64,000 bases of DNA, taken from Isotricha intestinalis. Lineage: Eukaryota > Ciliophora > Litostomatea > Vestibuliferida > Isotrichidae. The position numbers and the translations under genes were made by a program. Of the stretch, positions 57,091 through 64,000 are shown piece after piece. Below the pieces are notes generated by a model. That model was given only the letters and a program-made list of their open reading frames with translations. It ran no database searches and was not told the origin of the DNA. The DNA lies in assembly GCA_023807065.1 (NCBI GenBank), contig JAJJLU010000342.1, positions 25,949-89,948 of the forward strand, given 5' to 3'. The stretch's first letter is position 1. Every line of letters starts with the position of its first letter.

Positions 57091-57933
57091 TCACTCTTCT
57101 TTTATTTTTTCTTCTTCATTTTTCTTTTCTTCTTTTTCTTCATTTTTTTTTTCTTCTTTTTCTTCATTTTTTTCCTTTTCTTCATTTTTCTCTTTTTCAT
57201 TTTCCAACAATTTTCCATAATCATCTTTTAATTTTAAAATCTCAGAATTATTAATAATTTCACTTTGATGAAAAGGGATAAATTCTTTTTCCCAAAAATT
57301 TAAATCATTAAAAACCATAGCTTTAGCTAATTCATTACTTTTAATTTTTTCAACAAAAGGAACAAATTTCCCGAAAAAACCTCCAATTTTCGAAGTTTTA
57401 CTATCACTTTCTTTTTGTTCTTTATCAGTAATAGCACCAGGATGAAAAATAGAAACACAATCAACATTTCTTTTTAAAATTTCTTCTTCAACTTCTCCTT
57501 TAATTTTATTACATGTTAATAAAGAATTTTTATCTGCTTTATTAGAAGAACAATAAATAAAATGAGATATATGTAATTTTTCACAAACAACACATGATTC
57601 TGTAACATAAGTATATTCTACTCTTCTAAATTCTTCTTCATTTGTTTTTGCTCGAGAACCTAATAAATTAAAGAGAGAATTGTATGGTTTATCTGAAAAT
57701 ATTTTTTCAATTTCTTCTCGTGTTTCTGATAGAAAATCAAATCTTTCTTTTATTATTATTTTTAATTTTTTTTTCTTTTCTTCTGGAAAATTCAACCATT
57801 TTTCTTTTGGAGTTCTTACTAAAACTGTTATTTGGGAATAATGGTTTGAATTTAAAAGTTCTTCTATTAATTCTTCTCCCACTTTTCCTGTTCCTCCTAT
57901 TACTATTGTTTTTAAGTTTTTGGAATTTGACAT
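57091..57933 (-). CDS. HTATIP2: HTATIP2/TIP30-like atypical short-chain dehydrogenase
   Basis: 280 aa. A Rossmann fold opens with VIGGTGKVGEEL, giving the dinucleotide motif Gly13-x2-Gly16-x2-Gly19. The TIP30 landmark block follows: SHFIYCSSNKADK (~123-135), then KIKGEVEEEIL and FHPGAITDKEQKES (~164-177). TIP30 binds NADPH and in animals links to importin/endosome functions. The catalytic Y-x3-K becomes Cys141-x3-Lys145 here, so the usual proton donor is missing and the protein may be a non-catalytic NADP(H) sensor. The final ~40 residues are a Lys/Glu/Asn repeat (EEKEEKKNEEKEEKKN) from a coding microsatellite. Confidence 0.82.
   Translation of the reverse strand: MSNSKNLKTIVIGGTGKVGEELIEELLNSNHYSQITVLVRTPKEKWLNFPEEKKKKLKIIIKERFDFLSETREEIEKIFSDKPYNSLFNLLGSRAKTNEEEFRRVEYTYVTESCVVCEKLHISHFIYCSSNKADKNSLLTCNKIKGEVEEEILKRNVDCVSIFHPGAITDKEQKESDSKTSKIGGFFGKFVPFVEKIKSNELAKAMVFNDLNFWEKEFIPFHQSEIINNSEILKLKDDYGKLLENEKEKNEEKEKNEEKEEKKNEEKEEKKNEEEKIKEE
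57103..57203 (-). repeat. Coding microsatellite, EEKxN repeats at the HTATIP2-like C-terminus
   Basis: On the plus strand this is TTTTTCTTCATTTTTTTC-type repetition. In frame on the minus strand it codes for repeating EEKEKNEEK/EEKKNEEK units. The units vary in length, so length polymorphism is likely. Confidence 0.75.
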
Positions 57934-57989
57934 TTTTTTTTCAAAGAGAAATGTTATTCTTTTTTTTCATTAAATAATTATCAATTATA

Positions 57990-58793
57990 ATGAGCTTTAA
58001 AAGGAAAAAAAATGTGGAGAAAAAAGATAATTGTACTGAGGATAATTTAAATAATAATCATTTAGATAATAAAAATGAGATTGAAGAATTAAATAGATTT
58101 AGATTAAAAAATTTAATTGTTTTTATTCAAAATTTAAACGAACAAATTAATTCAAATAAAAAGTTGATTTCTCGTTATCAACAAATAAAAAAAAATGATG
58201 TCACAATACAAAATTCTTTTAAAAAAAATAGAAATGCAAATAACCAAGATACAAATATATATAAAAGAAAAGGAAAATACAATAATGTTAATTCTGAAAC
58301 AAATATTTCAGAAAAAAAAGAAGAATTAGATGAATTAGAAAAAGACTTTAAAAAAGATTTAGATACTAAAAAAACAAAATTTAAAATAGACAATGATCAA
58401 ATAATAGAAAAATTAAAAAGGGAAAAAAATATTGAAAAAGAAAATTTATTAAAAAACAATCAATATATAATAAATGGATTAGAAGATGAATATAATGATT
58501 ATAAAGAAAAAATAGAAGAAACAAATCAAAATTATATAACAAAAGAAAAATGTGAAGAAAATTTAAAAATATTTGAAGATAATTTGCAAAAATATATTAA
58601 TTTCCAAAATTTTATTATAAATGATTATTATGGAAAAGCGTTGGAAAAAGAAAGTAAAAAAGGAAATATTTCTTCTAATTTAACTGACATTTCTTCAATT
58701 TCAAATATTAAATCTTTACCTTCATTATCAAATAATTCTAAAGGAAGTTTAATGAATGCAAAGAATGGAACATTGAAGAAAGGAAAGAAATAA
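57990..58793 (+). CDS. Coiled-coil protein, unknown function
   Basis: 267 aa. Polar basic N-terminus; two coiled-coil stretches (~30-70, FRLKNLIVFIQNLNEQINSN; ~105-215, KKEELDELEKDFKKDLDTKK onwards) separated by an Asn/Lys-rich linker. A Ser/Asn-rich, basic tail ends in KKGKK. The segment INFQNFIINDYYGKALEKES is the least biased part. The start codon is 56 bp from that of the divergent HTATIP2-like gene. Confidence 0.6.
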   Translation: MSFKRKKNVEKKDNCTEDNLNNNHLDNKNEIEELNRFRLKNLIVFIQNLNEQINSNKKLISRYQQIKKNDVTIQNSFKKNRNANNQDTNIYKRKGKYNNVNSETNISEKKEELDELEKDFKKDLDTKKTKFKIDNDQIIEKLKREKNIEKENLLKNNQYIINGLEDEYNDYKEKIEETNQNYITKEKCEENLKIFEDNLQKYINFQNFIINDYYGKALEKESKKGNISSNLTDISSISNIKSLPSLSNNSKGSLMNAKNGTLKKGKK

Positions 58794-58893
58794 AAAATGT
58801 AAATAACATAAAAAATTATTCAACGTTTTATAAAGGAAAAATAATAAATTAATATATTTAAAATAATAAATAAAAATAAAGAATTAAATTTAA

Positions 58894-61800
58894 ATGTCTA
58901 ATTCTTATTTTGTTTTTGGAGAAACTGGAGAAAGTTTTCAAATAACAAATTTACAAGATTTAATTAATCAAGGAGAAACTTTTATGAAAAATATATCAGC
59001 AACATCAAATGATTTAATAATTTATGATAATAAAGGAAATTCCTATAATTCATTAAATAAAATAGAATATTATCAAGAAACAAAATATTTCGTTTATTGT
59101 AAAAGATATTTTAAAAATGAAATAAAAAACTTTAAAGATAATTTAGATAAGATTTTAACACCTTTTTCTTTTAATTTATCAATTAATTTAAATAGTATTC
59201 CGGATGTAGATTCTAATATGGATTTATTACAACAAAATTCAGAATATTTAAATTATTCTCCTGATAATATTAAAGAAACTTATAATAAAATGATGAATTT
59301 TTTTGATAAATTTAAAGCAATTTATAAAGAAATGCAAATAAATTGTAAAATATGTGAACAAATAAAAAAAAATTATCAGTGTCAATCTGAAGGAGTTGAA
59401 AATATGTATAAAAATATATCTAATTTATATGTTAAATGTTTGAAAATATTAAATGATTTAAAGAAAAAAGAAAAAGAATTTCAAGATAATAATAAAAATA
59501 TTTTACAATTATATGATGAAAGTATAATCAAATTAAAATCAACAGAATTGCATCCTGAAATAATAAAATTATTAAATAAACAAAATCGTCCAAATTGTAA
59601 ATATTTAATTGATATATATTATCATGAAGATGATATGAGTCTTTGGAGAAATAATTGTGTTGAAGAAGAAAATTTGCAAATAAAAAAAATGAATGAGAAA
59701 GAAAAACAAATAAATAATTTTAAAGATAAAATAAAATTAGAAAAATCATCAAATATGATTCAATTAAAAAATGATTGGACTTTTTATAGTGAACAATATG
59801 AAAAATTATTAAAAGAAAAATCACAAATTGCTCATTCATTAATTACTGATTTAGGAACTGATTTTTCTATATTTAAAAGTAAATTACTAAATATGAAAGA
59901 AATATTTAATAGTAATTTATATAATTCAAATCCAAATTATATAATTTCAATTAATGATGCTTGTGATACAATAAAACAATTAAATGAAAAATATTCTAAT
60001 ATTACTTCTTTAAGAAGTTTTCAAATTTCTTTAGAAGCTTTAGATGAATATACTAATAAAATGAAAGATTCCATTGAAGGATTTTCTATTAAAATAAATG
60101 AATTATTTATTAATTTAAGTAATATTAAAAGAGCTATTGATATTTGTATTGATAAATTAAATTATTTATCTGTTAAATTTGATGATATTAGAAAAGATTT
60201 TGTTTATTTGTTATCTCCTAATAATTTCTTAAACTCTTATTCTAAAACTTTAAATGAAATTAAACGAAAAATCATCTTTAATCATAAAATTAATCAACAA
60301 ATAGAAAAAATAAAAGCTATGATCACTCATGAAAATTATCAAAGGGATATTTTTTTGAAGGAAAATGAAAAAAATGTTACAAATGATTTTAAAAAGATTT
60401 TTAATTTTGAAAGTAAATTTGAATTTAAATATGATTGTCCTAAAAAAAATTTTGATTTACCTAATATTTTTTTAGAAGGGGAAAAAGAAGAAATGTTAAA
60501 ATCATATAATTTAGATTTAAATGAAAATATAATTCAATCATTAATTTCTCAAGCAAATGATTCTAATTTATCATTAAAATATAAAGAAAAAGAAATTCAA
60601 AATTATTACAATAAATTTGAAAATCAAGAAAGAAAAATAAATAATTATTTAAATGAAATGAAAGATGTTTCTAAAAAAATAGATGAAGTTATTGAAAATT
60701 TTAACACTCATATAATAATTAATAATCAAAAGTTAGAAAGAAAAAAAAAAGAATGTGAAAGTTTAAAAAAATACATTACTTCAAATTTAAATGGAAATAA
60801 TATATTTAATTGTCCTTTATGTAAAGAAAGAGCTTTAAGTGGAAAGGAATATTTATCTCAAGTAAATTATATTCAAGAAATTCAATCTAAATTAGATAAT
60901 GAAATTAAAAAAAGTATTAAAGTTGAAAATGATTATCAAGATTTAGTCAATCAAACTAATATTATTAAAAAAGCTTTTATGAATCATATGAATTTAATAA
61001 TTGAAAAGAAAAATATTGAAAAATATGAAATTAAAAGATATTATGAAAATCAATTTATGAGTATGGAAGATTTACTATCATCTGAAAAAAATTTAAATAG
61101 AGATATATTATCTAATGTTTCTACTTTGCAAGAAAAAAATAAAGAGTTTAATAATAATTATATTATTCTTCAAGAAGAAAATAAGAATTTACATAAATTA
61201 AAAGAAAATTATGAAAAAAATGAATATATATTAAAAAATGAATTAAATATTCTTCAAGATAAATATGATAAATTAAATGAAGATTATATAACAATGAAAG
61301 AAGAATTAGATAATAAAATAAAAGATTATGTAGTATCAAATAAAAATTTAGAAAGAACAAAAACTGAACAAATGGAAACAATAAATTTATTAAATATATC
61401 TCATCAAAAAGCAATAGAAACTTTAAATAAAAAAATAATAAAAATAACAGAAGAATTTAATTTAAAATTAAAAAGAAATCAAGAAGATTATCAAAGACTT
61501 TCTGAAATAGATGCATCATTTCAAAAATATTTAAAAGAAAATTCTTCTTTAAAAGAACAATTAAATTATTTAATAAATGAATTAAATGAAAAGGAAAAAA
61601 CAATAAATGAATTGATGAATGCACAAGAAATAACAAATTATACAAATAATAATTCACAAATAAATTATAATGAAGAAGTTTTAAGTTATAAAAAAATAGA
61701 AAAAGGATTAAGATGTATTTTTGTTCCTTATTCAGATGGAATTTTTATTTGTATAAATTTATCCGAAGAAGACGAAGAAATAATTAATGAGAATCAATTT

Positions 61801-62049
61801 TTTAATTGTAAATATATTTTAGATTTAAGTTCTTTTGATGAAGAATTGAAAAATTTAATTGTTGAAAATTCACTGATTGTCATTGGAAAAATTGGGAAAT
61901 TAAATGAATTTTCTGTTGATAAAGAAAATAATATATATGATTTACCTTTAAATAAAAAATTCGTTTCTGTCACTTTAGATAAAATTGATTATGTTATTGG
62001 ATTTCCTGGTGATGAAATGGTTTTTAGAAATTATAATGTTAGAAATTAA
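58894..62049 (+). CDS. ATG11: ATG11/FIP200 (RB1CC1)-type autophagy scaffold
   Basis: 1051 aa. This scaffold links the ATG1/ULK kinase and cargo receptors at the forming autophagosome. The N-terminus (~1-75: YFVFGETGESFQITNLQDLI, then TKYFVYCKRYF) matches the ubiquitin-like start of FIP200. Residues ~80-520 are the ATG17-like helical region and end in the family block RDIFLKENEKNVTNDFKKIF (~484-503) followed by LPNIFLEG. A long coiled coil runs ~550-935. The C-terminal ~125 residues are the Claw domain: GLRCIFVPYSDGIFICINLS, then NCKYILDLSS and SLIVIGKIGKLNEF. Such Claw domains bind FIR motifs of cargo receptors. An unusual Cys-Pro-Leu-Cys (640-643) lies within the coiled coil. Length is between yeast Atg11 (1178) and smaller protist forms. 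Confidence 0.85.
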   Translation: MSNSYFVFGETGESFQITNLQDLINQGETFMKNISATSNDLIIYDNKGNSYNSLNKIEYYQETKYFVYCKRYFKNEIKNFKDNLDKILTPFSFNLSINLNSIPDVDSNMDLLQQNSEYLNYSPDNIKETYNKMMNFFDKFKAIYKEMQINCKICEQIKKNYQCQSEGVENMYKNISNLYVKCLKILNDLKKKEKEFQDNNKNILQLYDESIIKLKSTELHPEIIKLLNKQNRPNCKYLIDIYYHEDDMSLWRNNCVEEENLQIKKMNEKEKQINNFKDKIKLEKSSNMIQLKNDWTFYSEQYEKLLKEKSQIAHSLITDLGTDFSIFKSKLLNMKEIFNSNLYNSNPNYIISINDACDTIKQLNEKYSNITSLRSFQISLEALDEYTNKMKDSIEGFSIKINELFINLSNIKRAIDICIDKLNYLSVKFDDIRKDFVYLLSPNNFLNSYSKTLNEIKRKIIFNHKINQQIEKIKAMITHENYQRDIFLKENEKNVTNDFKKIFNFESKFEFKYDCPKKNFDLPNIFLEGEKEEMLKSYNLDLNENIIQSLISQANDSNLSLKYKEKEIQNYYNKFENQERKINNYLNEMKDVSKKIDEVIENFNTHIIINNQKLERKKKECESLKKYITSNLNGNNIFNCPLCKERALSGKEYLSQVNYIQEIQSKLDNEIKKSIKVENDYQDLVNQTNIIKKAFMNHMNLIIEKKNIEKYEIKRYYENQFMSMEDLLSSEKNLNRDILSNVSTLQEKNKEFNNNYIILQEENKNLHKLKENYEKNEYILKNELNILQDKYDKLNEDYITMKEELDNKIKDYVVSNKNLERTKTEQMETINLLNISHQKAIETLNKKIIKITEEFNLKLKRNQEDYQRLSEIDASFQKYLKENSSLKEQLNYLINELNEKEKTINELMNAQEITNYTNNNSQINYNEEVLSYKKIEKGLRCIFVPYSDGIFICINLSEEDEEIINENQFFNCKYILDLSSFDEELKNLIVENSLIVIGKIGKLNEFSVDKENNIYDLPLNKKFVSVTLDKIDYVIGFPGDEMVFRNYNVRN

Positions 62050-62205
62050 ATTGATATTTAACTATTATTGATTTTTAAAAATAAAGTTTAAATACTGTTG
62101 ATACATAATTATAAATTTATCTATAATATTAAATAATATTGTATAATTATTAATTTTTTTTTTTAAAATAGTATTTGTTTTTAAATAAAATTAAAACAAA
62201 AAATT

Positions 62206-63174
62206 ATGGAATCTAATATAAACATAGAAATAAAAATTCCAGATATAAAAAAAAATTTCACAATAACAATGCCAATATCATCCTTAATATCAGATTTAAA
62301 GAAAAAAATAGAAGAATTATCAGGAATATCTCCTATAGCTCAAAAATTAATATTAAAAGGAAAAATATTAAGAGAAGATTCATCATCTCTTTCATCGTTA
62401 AATATAACAAGTAATTGTACAATGATAGTATTAAGAAATAAAAATATAAGTCCTCAAAATAACAATAATAATCCTTTAAACAATATGATGAATAATAATC
62501 CATTAAATAATATGATGAATAATCCTTTGATGAATAATCCTCAAATAAGTCAAATGTTACAAAATCCACAATATAGACAAATGATGAATCAATTATTACA
62601 AGATCCTAATGGTTTAAATAGATTAATGAGAGATCCTAGAGTAAGACAAATGATGAATGCTAATCCTCAAACAAGAGCTTTAATGCAAAATCCTGAAATG
62701 ATGAGAAATATGATGAATATGATGAGAGGAGGAATGAATGGATTGGGTGGAAATAATATGTTTAATCCTTATAATGCTTTTGGAACTCCTACTCCTAATT
62801 TAAATCAAATGTTTCAAGATTGGTTAAATAAAAAAAATGTAGATAATAATAATATTAATAATAGTAATGATAATACAGGAAATAATTTTCAAGATATTTT
62901 AAATAATATGATGAGGAATGTTGGAAATGATAGAAATAATTTTGGAAATCAAAATTTTTCTAGTTTGTTTTCTGCGATTCAAAATCAACAAAATATGAAT
63001 CAAGGAAATAATTCACAAAATAATAATAATGTAAATTATAAAGAATTATATAAAGAACAATTGGAACAATTAAAAGATATGGGATTTTTTGATGAACAAA
63101 AAAATCTTCAAGCTTTAATTATTTGTCAAGGTAATCTTCAATTTGCCGTTGATAGAATTGTAAATGAAATGTAA
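62206..63174 (+). CDS. DSK2: Ubiquilin/Dsk2, proteasome shuttle factor
   Basis: 322 aa. Ubiquilins deliver ubiquitinated or membrane-derived clients to the proteasome. Residues ~1-75 are a ubiquitin-like domain (LKKKIEELSGISPIAQKLIL, then KGKILREDSS). An Asn/Met/Pro repeat (NNPLNNMMNN, ~88-110) leads into an STI1 region (~112-168: QISQMLQNPQYRQMMNQLLQ, RLMRDPRVRQMMNANPQTRA). An Asn-rich linker joins to a C-terminal UBA domain (~283-322: EQLEQLKDMGFFDEQKNLQA, ending DRIVNEM) with the M-G-F ubiquitin-binding loop. One STI1 unit only, as in yeast Dsk2 rather than the four of human ubiquilin. The gene starts 156 bp after the autophagy scaffold on the same strand. Confidence 0.93.
   Translation: MESNINIEIKIPDIKKNFTITMPISSLISDLKKKIEELSGISPIAQKLILKGKILREDSSSLSSLNITSNCTMIVLRNKNISPQNNNNNPLNNMMNNNPLNNMMNNPLMNNPQISQMLQNPQYRQMMNQLLQDPNGLNRLMRDPRVRQMMNANPQTRALMQNPEMMRNMMNMMRGGMNGLGGNNMFNPYNAFGTPTPNLNQMFQDWLNKKNVDNNNINNSNDNTGNNFQDILNNMMRNVGNDRNNFGNQNFSSLFSAIQNQQNMNQGNNSQNNNNVNYKELYKEQLEQLKDMGFFDEQKNLQALIICQGNLQFAVDRIVNEM
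62461..62540 (+). repeat. Short tandem repeats in ubiquilin linker
   Basis: AATAATCCTTTAAACAATATGATG-type units repeat about two and a half times and code for NNPLNNMM. They lie between the UBL and STI1 regions. Confidence 0.7.
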
Positions 63175-63708
63175 ATTAACAAAATTAAATATTTTATTAA
63201 ACAAAAAGAAAAAAACATTATAAAATCATAAGTTATATTTAAATAAATGTTAAAATTAATAAAAAATAATATTTTTATTAAAGAATAATATATTTGAGAA
63301 ATTCTTATAAAATCTTATAAATAATTAACAATAATTATCATATTTCATACATTAATGATTACTTATCATATATAAAATTTCATTATAATCAATTACTCAT
63401 GTCTATCTTTATATATTCTTTTATTTAACTCATTGCTTTTTTCATCATTATCAAAATTAAGCACATTTTAAATTTCATTTTATTAATTTTATCGTAACCA
63501 ACTTTAGATATTAGAAAATTTCATATTATTTTTTCATCAGGTAAAACAATTAAAAATTAGATATAATCAAAAGGCGATAACCTGAAGCTATTTATTCTCA
63601 GAAAAAGAGCAAATGTTATATTAACCATATTCAAAAATACAATATAAATAAATAAAATTTTAATTAAAAAAAATAAAAACAATTAAAAAAAACAAGTCAA
63701 AAAAAAAA
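63175..63708. other. Intergenic, with one patch of higher complexity
   Basis: About 530 bases of A/T-rich sequence without an open frame. The patch 63570-63620 (AAGGCGATAACCTGAAGC and following) has a visibly higher G+C content than its flanks and could be a regulatory site or a small RNA, but no snoRNA or tRNA boxes could be matched. Confidence 0.35.
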
Positions 63709-64000
63709 ATGGTAACTCCTTTTATATAATCCAAAATTAGTCAAGATTAACAAAATCATTAATGTCAAACTACAATAAACTTCCTGGACAACCTATATCA
63801 AGGGCAAAAATGAATGTATTAAAGGACACTGCTATTTTATCAATGAAAGATTTCAATCAAATAAAATTAGATTCTCAATATACTCCAGTTTTATCATCTC
63901 AATTAAATCTTCAAAATTCTTCTGTTCTTGATAGTGATGGAATAAAAAATCAAAGAGCTCTTGCTTTAAAGCAGAAATTAATTGATTATGATAAAAAAAA
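63709..64000 (+). CDS. Partial gene at right edge, probably with an ATG-only first exon
   Basis: The best model is ATG at 63709-63711, a 29-nt intron (63712..63740, GTAACTCC...AAAATTAG), then an open frame to the window end: M-SRLTKSLMSNYNKLPG, QPISRAKMNVLKDTAILSMK, DFNQIKLDSQ and so on, ~86 residues without a stop. The alternative is a simple start at the in-frame ATG 63762. Without splicing the first ATG gives only MVTPFI and a stop. The ILSMKDFNQIK segment and the later QRALALKQKLIDYDKK look like the start of a helical, possibly ciliary microtubule-associated protein, but too little is present to name it. Confidence 0.6.
63712..63740 (+). other. Putative 29-nt intron directly after the start codon
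   Basis: GTA...TAG ends and a length within the 26-32 nt range of the other introns here. Splicing joins ATG to TCAAGATTA in the same frame as the long open frame. Supported by pattern only; the downstream ATG at 63762 could also serve. Confidence 0.5.

Noticed and set aside
1..64000. Reassigned stop codons (TAA/TAG as Gln)
   Set aside because: Conserved genes end at TAA, TAG or TGA in the expected place and none needs read-through.
1..64000. tRNA, rRNA, CRISPR, transposon or telomere sequences
   Set aside because: Both strands were read for cloverleaf-like boxes, terminal repeats and telomeric repeats; none was convincing. A covariance-model search would be decisive for RNAs.

Overview
The window comes from a nuclear genome of a ciliated protist that is extremely A+T-rich. 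Nearly all of the G and C sits inside genes. Evidence for this is a 13 kb axonemal dynein heavy chain, a SPEF2/CPC1 central-pair protein, many long intronless genes, and protein families common in ciliates (a two-TM 'KIQDIFAKLGG' membrane protein, TFxPKI-repeat proteins). TAA, TAG and TGA all act as stops (for example TAG ends VPS39 and the Rab, TGA ends the SLC36/38-type transporter) and no reading frame needs a stop codon to be read through. So the standard code is used, unlike Tetrahymena or Paramecium. The few introns are tiny (26-32 nt, GTA...TAG). My inference is a standard-code ciliate such as a litostome/rumen ciliate (Entodinium-like). A secreted bacterial-type amidase would suit such a bacterivore. 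The species cannot be proven from the window.

Layout. 1-3.1 kb: the start of a membrane protein leaving the left edge, a spliced LSM5, an N-myristoylated START protein, a decayed gene relic, and a small membrane protein. 3.5-10.1 kb: a TFxPKI-repeat protein and a large Asn-rich protein. 10.4-23.4 kb: DNAH1-type inner-arm dynein heavy chain. 23.6-32.2 kb: spliced Bax inhibitor-1, VPS39 (HOPS), a basic unknown protein, a coiled-coil protein, a Rab GTPase and a membrane protein. 32.5-37.7 kb: a small zinc-finger protein, an amino-acid transporter, a spliced AGTRAP-like membrane protein, and two unknown proteins. 37.7-38.6 kb: a relic region. 38.7-42.6 kb: secreted amidase, nine-repeat MORN protein, dual-specificity phosphatase, and OB-fold RNA ligase (Rnl5/Naegleria type). 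42.7-50.7 kb: B-box/WD40 protein, two-TM protein, a second TFxPKI protein paralogous to the first, and ZNF598/Hel2. 51.9-63.2 kb: SPEF2, HTATIP2-like, a coiled-coil protein, an ATG11/FIP200-type autophagy scaffold, and ubiquilin. The right edge cuts a further spliced gene.

Functionally the window mixes ciliary motility (dynein, SPEF2), membrane traffic and autophagy (Rab, VPS39, ATG11), protein quality control (ZNF598, ubiquilin, BI-1) and RNA metabolism (LSM5, RNA ligase). There are no operons. Genes are single units, often divergent with as little as 46 bp between start codons. I see no clear new multi-gene system. The strongest leads are the amidase, the RNA ligase, the TFxPKI paralogue pair, the premature-stop tiny introns, and a promoter element shared by the dynein and Rab genes.
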